NCBI RefSeq assembly: GCF_017562075.2
Contig: NW_024427637.1
Span: forward strand, 1 to 64,000
Source: Anopheles merus
Lineage: Eukaryota; Arthropoda; Insecta; Diptera; Culicidae
DNA length: 64,000 nucleotides
Direction: 5' to 3'
In this document: piece by piece, positions 1 to 8,900 of the stretch
How the letters are laid out: each line of letters opens with the position of its first letter
Position numbering within the stretch: position 1 is the stretch's first letter
The notes under the pieces: generated by a model
The model's input: only the letters and a program-made list of their open reading frames with translations
Told to the model about the DNA's origin: nothing
Databases searched by the model: none
Translations under genes and position numbers: made by a program

Positions 1-30
1 GTTGACGCTTCGCTGGATGTCAAATGATAA

Positions 31-55
31 CTTGACGAAAGTGAGTTTCGTCAAG
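31..55 (+). repeat. 10-bp perfect inverted repeat in the 5' LTR
   Basis: CTTGACGAAA at 31-40 is the exact reverse complement of TTTCGTCAAG at 46-55, separated by the 5-base spacer GTGAG. It lies upstream of the TATA box, in presumptive U3, and recurs unchanged at 5731-5755. It could be a cruciform or a dyad-symmetric protein-binding site; the function is unknown. Confidence 0.85.
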
Positions 56-95
56 TGAGAATGAGCACGGTAGGAAATGATGAGTAGCGGGTGAG

Positions 96-117
96 TTGCC
101 ACTCGCGTGAGTGGCAA
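96..117 (+). repeat. 9-bp perfect inverted repeat in the 5' LTR
   Basis: TTGCCACTC at 96-104 pairs with GAGTGGCAA at 109-117 around the 4-base loop GCGT. It ends 12 bases before the TATA box and is repeated at 5796-5817 in the 3' LTR. With the dyad at 31-55 it makes two hairpin-capable elements in the promoter-proximal half of the LTR. Confidence 0.85.
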
Positions 118-129
118 TCATAGAAAAAT

Positions 130-137
130 TATAAATA
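130..137 (+). promoter_or_regulatory. TATA box of the LTR promoter
   Basis: TATAAATA lies at 130-137, followed by GGG, which is a canonical RNA polymerase II TATA element. Transcription would be expected to begin about 25-30 bases downstream, near 158-168, placing R in the second half of the LTR. That start is inferred from spacing, since I see no clear initiator. The same motif is at 5830-5837 in the 3' LTR. Confidence 0.7.
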
Positions 138-240
138 GGGCAACATAATGAATACACTTTCTCTTGCACTTTGGAAATTCAACACACAGCGGTAAATATT
201 CAGCCCACGCAAAATCATCCGAAACATACGCGATTGTTCA

Positions 241-258
241 TGGTGCCGTGACCAGGAT
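241..258 (+). promoter_or_regulatory. Primer-binding site, probably for tRNA-His
   Basis: The bases directly after the LTR terminal CA read TGGTGCCGTGACCAGGAT. TGG complements the CCA tail of a tRNA. The remainder complements the 3' end of animal tRNA-His as I recall it (acceptor strand ending in CACGGCA, preceded by a T-arm with CCTGG). There is no spacer between LTR and site, so this also fixes the LTR 3' boundary at 240. The tRNA identity is from memory and was not searched. Confidence 0.8.
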
Positions 259-418
259 TGTGCGAATATCGGTTTTTAAATCGCAAGTTTCGATAATTGC
301 ATCGGGGTTTCGTTTTACCGCTTGTGCCACACACTTTTTGGATTGCCGCAAACTTACAGCTGATTTTGCCGCATCACGCAAGTCACTGTAATCGCAAACA
401 CCCACATCCACTAACATA
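259..418 (+). other. 5' leader between primer site and gag
   Basis: This is untranslated leader preceding the gag ATG at 419. I see no recognisable domain in any frame. A packaging signal would be expected here by analogy with other LTR elements, but none can be identified from the sequence. Confidence 0.6.
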
Positions 419-1087
419 ATGGCCACACCGCCGTTGTTTTGCGTCCCGGCGGATGTTTTATTGGGAATTCTCTCGCGATACGAGAAATTCATTAAGGATT
501 TCGTCCCTGAACGGGATCAAGTAGAGGTGGAAATACGCGTTAAAAGGTTCGATAAGCTGTGTGCGGATTTGGAAGCTGTGCAGCAACAATTGGAAGATTC
601 TGCCGACACTCCGGAAGAAGTGTCGCAAAATGCTACACTCAGAGAAAGTTTTGAGGATAGATTAATTCTTGTGCAATCCCAGCTGCAAGCAAGGTTACCA
701 AAAGAGCAGTTTCAAAATGCCCAATCGAGTACCGGAGCGAATCCGTTAAAGGGCATCAAACTTCCTACCATTGCGCTGCCTGAATTCACGGGGGACTATA
801 TGCAATGGTTGACATTCCGCGATACGTTTGAGTGCTTAATTCATAATAATATGGATTTACCGGCCATTCAAAAATTTCACTATTTGCGCGCCGCGGTTAA
901 AGGAGAAGCTGCTCAAGTGATAGAATCAATCACCATAAGCGCAGCTAATTATGATTTAGCATGGAACACTCTAACGGAGCGATACTCGAATGAATACCTC
1001 CTGAAAAAACGCCATTTGCAAGCAATGTTTGCCATCCCAGCTGTACAGAAGGAAAGCGTTGCAAACATTGCACCACCTTGTAGATGA
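419..1087 (+). pseudogene. gag: Gag, N-terminal and capsid-like part (DUF1759-like), frame-broken at its end
   Basis: This segment encodes the structural half of the polyprotein, which would form the cytoplasmic particle where reverse transcription takes place. It opens with ATG at 419, the first ATG followed by a long Gag-like frame after the primer site. Residues 20-70 are acidic and helical (KFIKDFVPERDQ, then a Glu/Gln-rich stretch) and look like a coiled coil. Residues 110-200 carry the DUF1759-type core of BEL gag: LPEFTGDYMQWLTFRDTF, then HYLRAAVKGEAA and a TLTERY segment. Homology to the family is lost after about residue 215, where a one-base gain at or near the A run 1063-1065 moves the frame. 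The native-looking continuation is in another phase from about 1066, so the TAG ending this frame (1085-1087) is artificial. Confidence 0.85.
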
Positions 1088-1781
1088 ATTTGAGAGACAC
1101 ACAAAGATTTTGCAACACTTAGGAGAAGAAACAAATACATGGGGTAGCATTCTCGAGCATTTGCTATGCACTAAACTTCCGATAATTACTTTACGCGATT
1201 GGGAGGAGCAAGCCTCAAGCAATAACGATCCCAGTTACGACAGTTTGATTTCGTTCTTGCACCGTCGTATGCGTGTATTGGAGACGTTGCTTGTCAACAA
1301 CTGTCATACGTCTCAGGGTAACGACCTAGCTCCCGTACGGAGAATGACCGTTCTTCGCCAAGCCAGTTTTGCTTCCACATCGCATGAAATGCCGAATTGC
1401 ATGCTATGCAACTCCGCGCACAACCTTCTGAAATGTCCGCGTTTCGAGCGGATGGACCCGAAGGAACGCCATCGGTTTGCTATGACCTCGCGTTTGTGCT
1501 TAAATTGTTTACGCGATAATCATATGGCTCGAGATTGTCCATCACAGTACAAATGCCGTTACTGTAATGCCGCACACCACACAAAATTGCACTACGCACA
1601 TAACAGCCAAGCTTCCACTACACCACAGCATCACGCTCACCATAACCCAAATTTCACTGCACCTCAGCAACACACACACAAAACACCACTAGCGATCACA
1701 CAGCCACAAACAATACACAACGCACATTTGCAGCAGCATTGCAGCATGCACCCGAACAAGTCATACTGCAAACTGCTATGA
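1066..1781 (+). pseudogene. gag: Gag, C-terminal part with three zinc knuckles (nucleocapsid)
   Basis: This continues gag in a new phase (LHHLVDEFERHTKIL onward, still DUF1759-like) and leads into a nucleic-acid-binding region. Three zinc knuckles are readable. The first is CX2CX3HX4C, with codons at 1398, 1407, 1419 and 1434. The second is CX2CX4HX4C, at 1497, 1506, 1521 and 1536. The third is CX2CX3HX4H, at 1554, 1563, 1575 and 1590. Three knuckles of this kind typify BEL/Pao and serve to bind and package the element RNA. A His/Gln/Thr-rich linker follows. Somewhere between about 1640 and 1735, perhaps in the CA-dinucleotide tract at 1669-1680, the plausible frame shifts again, so the TGA at 1779-1781 is probably not a genuine end. 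Confidence 0.85.
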
Positions 1782-2357
1782 TAAATATCATAGACGATTT
1801 CGGAATAGCAACATCCTGCGCGGGCGCTGTTGGACAGCGCATCGCAACCGAATCTAATAAGCGATCGACTCGCTCATCGCTTACGGCTGAAGAAAAGTAA
1901 TGTGAACATTACCGTCATTGGAGCAGGACAAGCTACAAAGACAGTACGGGAGTCCGTACAGGCACAGATTGTCTCTCGATCCAGTTCGTTCACTGTGAAC
2001 ACTGAGTTGTTGATTGTTGACAATTTGATTGCAAATCTACCAACGCGCGACATAGACATCAGCGATTGGAAGATACCACCTGGTTTCGCTTTAGCAGACC
2101 CTCTGTTCAACAAAGCTGCTCCTGTAGACCTCATTCTTGGTGCTCGTCATTACCACACTTTCTTTGAGAATGCAACTCAGTTCCGTCCTGCACCTCATCA
2201 GCCCGTGATGATAGACAGCGTTTTCGGCTGGGTAATGACTGGTCCAACTGGCAGTGACAATTCTTCACCTAAAACCGATCCCACCGCATCATATACAATC
2301 GTCTGTATGGCATCCTTGGAGGATTCGTTACAAAGATTTTGGCAATTAGAAAATTAA
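1735..2357 (+). pseudogene. pol: Aspartic protease region (DUF1758/Pao type)
   Basis: This is the retroviral-like aspartic protease that would cleave the polyprotein. The active-site motif reads LLDSASQ, with the catalytic Asp codon at 1833-1835; a DSA or DSG triad is usual in BEL elements instead of the retroviral DTG. Downstream, DLILGARHYH near 2127-2156 fits the second conserved protease motif, and SVFGWVMTGP near 2217-2246 matches the segment that closes this domain in BEL proteins. The lead-in NIIDDFG (about 1784-1804) is in a different phase, so a shift falls around the A pair at 1804-1805. The frame ends at a TAA at 2355-2357 beside another apparent single-base loss. Domain order (after the knuckles, before RT) fits the superfamily. 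Confidence 0.82.
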
Positions 2358-2581
2358 CCATGAATGATGGATACTCACCAGACGAACGACATTGTGAATC
2401 GTTCTATAAGCATACCACCAAACGTGACGATAGTGGTAGATATATTGTTCGCCTACCGAAACAGCCCGACTTTGATGCAAAGCTCGGCTTTCTAGACCTC
2501 AGGCCATTCGTCGTTTTGAGCTTCTCGAGCGGAGATTGGAACGAGATCCAGCACTTCGAGAAGCGTACCAAGACTTTATGA
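2339..2581 (+). pseudogene. pol: Protease-RT connector (Peptidase_A17-like), frame-broken
   Basis: This joins protease to reverse transcriptase. Residues such as NDGYSPDERHCESFYKHT and GRYIVRLP match the conserved connector of BEL polyproteins (start of the Pao peptidase A17 family region). After about 2490-2506 the family-like reading continues in another phase, in which an ERRLERD-type helix is visible (about 2530-2550), so the TGA at 2579-2581 is a product of a frameshift. In the continuing phase a TAG sits at 2587-2589 inside a GTAGTA doublet at 2586-2591, consistent with a three-base duplication that creates a stop. The segment has no assigned catalytic role. Confidence 0.75.
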
Positions 2582-2589
2582 AGGAGTAG

Positions 2590-3809
2590 TACTTAGCACT
2601 GGGTCACATGTCTCCTATAAGCACTGATTGTGATGATACAGCTGCTTATTATTTACCACACCATCCAGTTTTTAAAGCGTCAAGTACCACCACAAAGGTC
2701 AGAGTAGTTTTGATGGCTCGGCTAAAACGTCAACTGGCTTTCGCTGAATGAAACTCTGCGGGTTGGACCCATAGTTCAGGATGAACTCATCGATATTATT
2801 TTGCGTTTCCGCACCTATAAGATTGCTGTCGTAGCTGATATCGCCAAAATGTATCGACAAATTGTGCTGCATCCGGATGATCGACGATTGGTTCGCATTT
2901 TCTTCCGTTTCTCACCGCAATCGCCGATTGAATTGTACGAGCTGAATACTGTGACATATGGTTTGTCTCCATCATCGTTCTTGGCCACTCGTACATTGCT
3001 GCAGCTTGCGGAAGATGAAGGTGCTGACTTTCCACTAGCTTCACCCGCACTGAGACACAATTTTTATGTAGACGACTTCATTGGCGGAGCTAACAGCGTG
3101 AGTGAAGCTCGCGAGCTTCGTCAGCAACTTTCCGAGTTACTCTCCAAGGGCGGGTTTGAACTCCGGAAGTGGACATCCAACTGTTTAGGCGTACTAAGTG
3201 GTTTACCAGCAGAGCATATCGGTACACAGTCATCACTGCAGTTTGTGCCGAACGAGACTGTGAAGGCACTTGGTATCGCATGGAAGCCCGAACTAGATGT
3301 TTTGTGCTTTGAGTCGACTGCAATAATGGAAACCGCCAACCTCACCATGCGATCCATATTGTCAAACATTGCTCGAATGTTTGATCCACTTGGATTGATC
3401 GCTCCAGTCATCATACGCGCGAAATTGCTAATGCAGGAGTTGTGGCTGCAGAAAATCGGATGGGACGATCCGGTCCCTGTACACATCTGTAACAAATGGA
3501 AATCGGTTACTGACGACTGGAAGGATTTGGAAAGCTTCAAAAGCGAACGGTATGTGCTCTTACCTAACTCTAAAATACAGTTCCATACATTTGCAGACGC
3601 GTCAGAAGTTGCTTATGGTGCCTGCATTTATGCGCGCTGTGAGGACCAGCAGGGACGAGTACGAGTCAGCCTGCTCGCGTCGAAATCGCGTGTAGCTCCA
3701 CTAAAACGAGTTACATTACCAAGATTGGAGCTCTGCGCGGCCGTGTTAGGAGCACATCTTCATCATCGTGTTAGACGCGCTATGGGAATCGACACAACCG
3801 AATCGTTTT
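2590..3809 (+). pseudogene. pol: Reverse transcriptase and first part of RNase H
   Basis: This encodes the RNA-directed DNA polymerase. The start of the domain (AAYYLPHHPVF, then DGSAK) is split over three phases by apparent one-base losses in the T runs 2708-2711 and 2739-2741. From 2744 one long frame runs to 3829. Motif A is VVADIAKMYRQ with its Asp codon at 2837-2839. The YVDD box lies in FYVDDFIGG, with Asp codons at 3071-3076. A connection domain follows (DPLGLIAPVIIRAK, about 3380-3421). RNase H starts at FADAS (catalytic Asp 3596-3598) and includes LPRLELCA (Glu 3728-3730). Past the T run 3806-3809 the native reading moves to another phase, so the last residues before the TAA at 3827-3829 are not authentic. 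Catalytic residues are intact wherever they can be read. Confidence 0.9.
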
Positions 3810-3935
3810 CTGGTCGGATTCGACGGTAACGCTAAACTGGATAGCGTCTCCACCCAACACCTGGAAAACATTCGTGGCGAATCGTGTTGCTGAGATCCAG
3901 AACTATTCGCACCCTCGTCAATGGAAACACATTCC
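3810..3935 (+). pseudogene. pol: RNase H, C-terminal part, in its own phase
   Basis: A short stretch of about 42 codons keeps the end of RNase H: WSDSTVTLNWI with the third catalytic Asp at 3817-3819, then NRVAEIQ and a WKHIP segment. The fourth acidic residue (NPAD, Asp codon 3954-3956) follows in the next phase, after an apparent one-base loss at the G pair 3936-3937. RNase H would degrade the RNA strand of the RNA:DNA hybrid. Two frameshifts about 130 bases apart isolate this piece, although both sides read as well-conserved protein. Confidence 0.8.
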
Positions 3936-5282
3936 GGTTCATCGAATCCCGCCGATCTGGTGTCTCGAGGGATGTCAGCAGCTGAAATGCTAAAAGGATC
4001 GATTTGGAGCTGTGGTCCTGAATGGTTGGCGCTATCCCCCTCCAAATGGCCAATGTCAAATCCATCACTGACTGCTGAAACGGATATGGAAATTCGTCAG
4101 GTGAGTGCTGTAGTTGCAAGTATACAAACCACTCACCATTGGTTCAATTTGTCGTCGTCCTACACCAAATTGGTACATATAATTGCATACTGCACACGTT
4201 TCATACACAACACAAAACACAAGACACGTACACTACAGTCATCACAAGTTACCTCAGCAGCATTACCGATCACCCCTGAGGCTATAGAAGCAGCTAAAAT
4301 CGTGCTTTGTAAACTGGCACAAGAGCACGAGTTTTCATCAGAGATCCAACTGCTGAAAAAGGGAGAAATGGTACGAAAACAATCACCTCTACGGCGATTG
4401 AATCCGTTTCTCGACAACGATGGAATATTACGAGTAGGAGGCCGCTTGAAACTTGCACAGCTACCGTACCAGTTCAAGCATCCCATCCTGCTTCCCAAAA
4501 ACCATCAGCTGGCTCATCTCATCGCGGTGCACATACATGAGAAGCTGATGCATGGCGGGGGAAGACTACTACTTTCCCGGATACGTGAGGAATATTGGCC
4601 ACTCGATGGACGTCGGCTAGTAAAAAACGTAGTGAGGAATTGCTTTCGTTGCATTCGTCAGGATCCGCAGCTGACACAACAACAAACTGGTCAACTCCCG
4701 TATGAACGCATCACCCCGAGCCGGCCGTTTTCCATAACTGGAGTGGATTATGCCGGCCCGCTGTATCTGAAACCCGCACACAAGAGAGCCGCTGCCGCTA
4801 AATGCTACTTGTGTGTGTTTGTGTGTTTTTCAACGAAGGCAGTGCATTTGGAGCTGGTGGGCGATCTCTCCACGGCAGGCTTCTTGGCCGCATTACATCG
4901 CTTCACATCCCGGCGAGGATTACCATCGGACATATACTCCGATAACGGAAAAAACTTTGAAGGTGCGGCACACGAACTTAATGAATTGTTTGATATGTTA
5001 CAGAACGAACAGCACCAAAACGTCATCGCATCCAACTGTTCGGACAGGGGCATAACTTGGCACTTTACCCCACCTAAGGCCCCACATTTTGGTGGATTGT
5101 GGGAAGCAGCGGTTAAGACGGCCAAACGACATCTCTACAGGCAGCTAGGCAGTTCGAGGCTGTCTTACGAGGGATACAGCACCATTCTGCAGCAAATAGA
5201 AGCGGCAATGAACTCGCGTCCTTTGTTGCCAATGACGGATGACCCAATGATTTGGCAGCGCTTACGCCGGCGCACTTCCTGA
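3921..5282 (+). pseudogene. pol: Integrase (HHCC finger and DDE core)
   Basis: This is the longest unbroken frame of the element, 453 codons. The first residues finish RNase H (SSNPADLVSRG). After a variable linker comes the zinc-binding N-terminal integrase domain: VHIHEKLMHGGG with candidate His codons at 4530, 4536 and 4551, then CFRC with Cys codons at 4641 and 4650. The catalytic core shows GVDYAGP (Asp 4746-4748), YSDNGKNF (Asp 4941-4943) and GGLWEAAVK (Glu 5103-5105). The 53 residues between the second Asp and the Glu exceed the 35 of retroviruses, as expected for BEL/Pao. The product would insert the DNA copy into a chromosome. An apparent one-base loss in the C run 5243-5245 shifts the end, so the final residues before the TGA at 5280-5282 are artificial. 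Confidence 0.92.
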
Positions 5283-5647
5283 TCGGTTCTTCTATGCATG
5301 CTGTCCCGGTTCCCGACTACACACGACTGAAACCATACACGTTAGACGAATTGCAGAGCTGGCAATTGCTTGTGCAACGCTTTTGGAAGCATTGGACAAC
5401 CGAATATCTGCAGGAAATGCAGAAGGATAATAAGGTAGTGAATCGTAGCGAAATAGTACCTGGCAGACTGGTCATCCTTGCGGACGATTCGCTCCCTATC
5501 ACCCGATGGCCACTTGCTCGCATCATCGATGTACACCCAGGAGAAGATCAGCTTACGCGTGTAGTGAAGTTGAAAACGGCAAAAGGAATAGTTACGCGTC
5601 CAGTAGCTAAAATTTGCTTGTTGCCTGTTGCGAAGCCTTCCGATTAG
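5246..5647 (+). pseudogene. pol: Integrase C-terminal domain (DUF5641-like)
   Basis: This is the end of the polyprotein. LTPAHFLIG is the hallmark that joins the integrase core to the DUF5641-type domain of BEL elements. WQLLVQRFWKHWTTEYL, then GRLVILADD and WPLARIIDVHPG (an SH3-like beta fold in related proteins), complete it. The frame stops at a TAG at 5645-5647, a natural end 40 bases before the polypurine tract. It lies one phase away from the integrase core because of the break at 5243-5245. It has no start of its own, so in life it would only be translated fused to integrase. Confidence 0.88.
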
Positions 5648-5687
5648 CAGCACGTGTAGTTTGTTTTTGTTCATGACATTCTGTCAT

Positions 5688-5696
5688 GGGGGGGAG
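5688..5696 (+). promoter_or_regulatory. Polypurine tract
   Basis: GGGGGGGAG lies two bases before the TG of the 3' LTR. A purine run at this place is the RNase H-resistant primer for plus-strand DNA synthesis. Seven consecutive G with one A is typical of BEL/Pao elements. Confidence 0.85.
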
Positions 5697-5698
5697 TA

Positions 5699-5940
5699 TG
5701 TTGACGCTTCGCTTGGATGTCAAATGATAACTTGACGAAAGTGAGTTTCGTCAAGTGAGAATGAGCACGGTAGGAAATGATGAGTAGCGGGTGAGTTGCC
5801 ACTCGCGTGAGTGGCAATCATAGAAAAATTATAAATAGGGCAACATAATGAATACACTTTCTCTTGCACTTTGGAAATTCAACACACAGCGGTAAATATT
5901 CAGCCCACGCAAAATCATCCGAAACATACGCGAATGTTCA
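5699..5940 (+). repeat. 3' LTR of the BEL/Pao element
   Basis: This complete 242-base LTR runs from TG at 5699-5700 to CA at 5939-5940. It is identical to bases 1-240 except for one additional T in the TT pair just after 5712 and A at 5934 in place of T at 234. The hairpins (5731-5755, 5796-5817) and the TATA box (5830-5837) are conserved. The 3' end is fixed because the sequence changes at 5941 to satellite, whereas at the 5' copy it changes to the primer site. Confidence 0.96.
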
Positions 5941-8900
5941 TGCACTATGACCAATTTGAGACTTTTTCATCGCCAAGATCCTTATTATTGTGTTCCAGGG
6001 CTTTGGTTTGGTTATTCAAGAAGCCTCAATGATATAAGAACGATAATGGTTGACCTTGCATTTTCGTCAAAATTTCAACCATGGCCATATGGATGGAGGG
6101 GAAAGTTGGACATTCCTTCAAATGGCCATAACTTCGTAACCATGTGTCCTAGCGAGACGATTAAGACAGTTTTGGAAAGGTATTGAAGCGGTCTTCTAAA
6201 GCCGCACATGGGTTCTACGATTAAACTCACGGGTAGTCTTGTAAATGGGCTCTGAATGCATTTTACTCGGGAAAACCTATCAATTTTAGCATGCGTATAT
6301 AGTGCACTATGACCCATTTTGAGACTTTTTCATCGCCAAGTCCTTATTATTGTGTTCCAGGGCTTTGGTTTGGTTATTCAAGAAGCCTCAATGATATAAG
6401 AACGATAATGGTTGACCTTGCATTTTCGTCAAAATTTCAACCATGGCCATATGGATGGAGGGGAAAGTTGGACATTCCTTCAAATGGCCATAACTTCGTA
6501 ACCATGTGTCCTAGCGAGGCGATTAAGACAGTTTTGGAAAGGTATTGAAGCGGTCTTCTAAAGCCGCACATGGGTTCTACGATTAAACTCACGGGTAGTC
6601 TTGTAAATGGGCTCTGAATGCATTTTACTCGGGAAAACCTATCAATTTTAGCATGCGTATATAGTGCACTATGACCCATTTTGAGACTTTTTCATCGCCA
6701 AGATCCTTATTATTGTGTTCCAGGGCTTTGGTTTGGTTATTCAAGAAGCCTCAATGATATAAGAACGATAATGGTTGACCTTGCATTTTCGTCAAAATTT
6801 CAACCATGGCCATATGGATGGATGGGAAAGTTGGACATTCCTTCAAATGGCCATAACTTCGTAACCATGTGTCCTAGCGAGACGATTAAGACAGTTTTGA
6901 AAAGGTATTGAAGCGGTCTTCTAAAGCCGCACATGGGTTCTACGATTAAACTCACGGATAGTCTTGTAAATGGGCTCTGAATGCATTTTACTCGGGAAAA
7001 CCTATCAATTTTAGCATGCGTATATAGTGCACTATGACCCATTTTGAGACTTTTCATCGCCAAGATCCTTATTATTGTGTTCCAGGGCTTTGGTTTGGTT
7101 ATTCAAGAAGCCTCAATGATATAAGAACGATAATGGTTGACCTTGCATTTTCGTCAAAATTTCAACCATGGCCATATGGATGGATGGGAAAGTTGGACAT
7201 TCCTTCAAATGGCCATAACTTCGTAACCATGTGTCCTAGCGAGACGATTAAGACAGTTTTGGAAAGGTATTGAAGCGGTCTTCTAAAGTCGCACATGGGT
7301 TCTACGATTAAACTCACGGATAGTCTTGTAAATGGGCTCTGAATGCATTTTACTCGGGAAAACCTATCAATTTTAGCATGCGTATATAGTGCACTATGAC
7401 CCATTTTGAGACTTTTTCATCGCCAAGATCCTTATTATTGTGTTCCAGGGCTTTGGTTTGGTTATTCAAGAAGCCTCAATGATATAAGAACGATAATGGT
7501 TGACCTTGCATTTTCGTCAAAATTTCAACCATGGTCATATGGATGGATGGGAAAGTTGGACATTCCTTCAAATGGCCATAACTTCGTAACCATGTGTCCT
7601 AGCGAGACGATTAAGACAGTTTTGGAATTGAAGCGGTCTTTTAAAGCCGCACATGGGTTCTACGATTAAACTCACGGATAGTCTTGTAAATGGCCTCTGA
7701 ATGCATTTTACTCGGGAAAACCTATCAATTTTAGCATGCGTATATAGTGCACTATGACCCATTTTGAGACTTTTCATCGCCAAGATCCTTATTATTGTGT
7801 TCCAGGGCTTTGGTTTGGTTATTCAAGAAGCCTCAATGATATAAGAACGATAATGGTTGACCTTGCATTTTCGTCAAAATTTCAACCATGGCCATATGGA
7901 TGGATGGGAAAGTTGGACATTCCTTCAAATGGCCATAACTTCGTAACCATGTGTCCTAGCGAGACGATTAAGACAGTTTTGGAAAGGTATTGAAGCGGTC
8001 TTCTAAAGCCGCACATGGGTTCTACGATTAAACTCACGGATAGTCTTGTAAATGGGCTCTGAATGCATTTTACTCGGGAAAACCTATCAATTTTAGCATG
8101 CGTATAAATGCACTATGACCCATTTTGAGACTTTTTCATCGCCAAGATCCTTATTATTGTGTTCCAGGGCTTTGGTTTGGTTATTCAAGAAGCCTCAATG
8201 ATATAAGAACGATAATGGTTGACCTTGCATTTTCGTCAAAATTTACAACCATGGCCATATGGATGGATGGGAAAGTTGGACATTCCTTCAAATGGCCATA
8301 ACTTCGTAACCATGTGTCCTAGCGAGACGATTAAGACAGTTTTGGAAAGGTATTGAAGCGGTCTTCTAAAGCCGCACATGGGTTCTACGATTAAACTCAC
8401 GGATAGTCTTGTAAATGGGCTCTGAATGCAATTTTACTCGGGAAAACCTATCAATTTTAGCATGCGTATATAGTGCACTATGACCCATTTTGAGACTTTT
8501 TCATCGCCAAGATCCTTATTATTGTGTTCCAGGGCTTTGGTTTGGTTATTCAAGAAGCCTCAATGATATAAGAACGATAATGGTTGACCTTGCATTTTCG
8601 TCAAAATTTCAACCATGGCCATATGGATGGAGGGGAAAGTTGGACATTCCTTCAAATGGCCATAACTTCGTAACCATGTGTCCTAGCGAGACGATTAAGA
8701 CAGTTTTGGAAAGGTATTGAAGCGGTCTTCTAAAGCCGCACATGGGTTCTACGATTAAACTCACGGTAGTCTTGTAAATGGCCTCTGAATGCATTTTACT
8801 CGGGAAAACCTATCAATTTTAGCATGCGTATATAGTGCACTATGACCCATTTTGAGACTTTTTCATCGCCAAGATCCTTATTATTGTGTTCCAGGGCTTG

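Larger units (their letters stand above)
1..240 (+). repeat. 5' LTR of the BEL/Pao element (first base outside the window)
   Basis: Bases 1-240 repeat at 5700-5940. The 3' copy begins with TG at 5699-5700, so the 5' LTR lacks only its initial T. It ends in CA at 239-240, directly before the primer site. The copies differ by a T missing after base 13 (one T against two in the 3' LTR) and by T at 234 against A at 5934. A TATA box and two strong inverted repeats lie inside. I could not place the U3/R/U5 borders, and I see no AATAAA polyadenylation signal. Confidence 0.95.
1..5940 (+). mobile_element. BEL/Pao LTR retrotransposon, full length but frame-broken
   Basis: Near-identical direct LTRs (1-240 and 5699-5940) flank a primer-binding site, gag, protease, reverse transcriptase, RNase H, integrase and a polypurine tract. 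Integrase downstream of RNase H excludes Ty1/Copia. The DUF1759-like gag, three-knuckle nucleocapsid, Pao-type protease and DUF5641-like integrase tail identify BEL/Pao rather than Gypsy. No env frame lies between the pol stop (5645-5647) and the 3' LTR. In this superfamily a single Gag-Pol polyprotein is usual. Here the frame moves between all three forward phases, with breaks near 1065, 1640-1735, 1805, 2354, 2490-2506, 2711, 2741, 3809, 3937 and 5245, plus an in-frame TAG at 2587-2589. The first LTR base and the upstream target-site duplication lie outside the window. The element is inserted in the 363-bp satellite. Confidence 0.96.

Noticed and set aside
164..391. Forward open frame across the LTR end, primer site and leader
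   Set aside because: It runs through non-coding control elements and has no Gag-like sequence; the gag start at 419 is in another phase.
2796..5674. Reverse-strand open frames within pol
   Set aside because: They are antisense shadows of the reverse transcriptase and integrase frames, without recognisable domains.
5648..5698. Possible env gene after pol
   Set aside because: Only 51 bases separate the pol stop from the 3' LTR, and they hold the polypurine tract.
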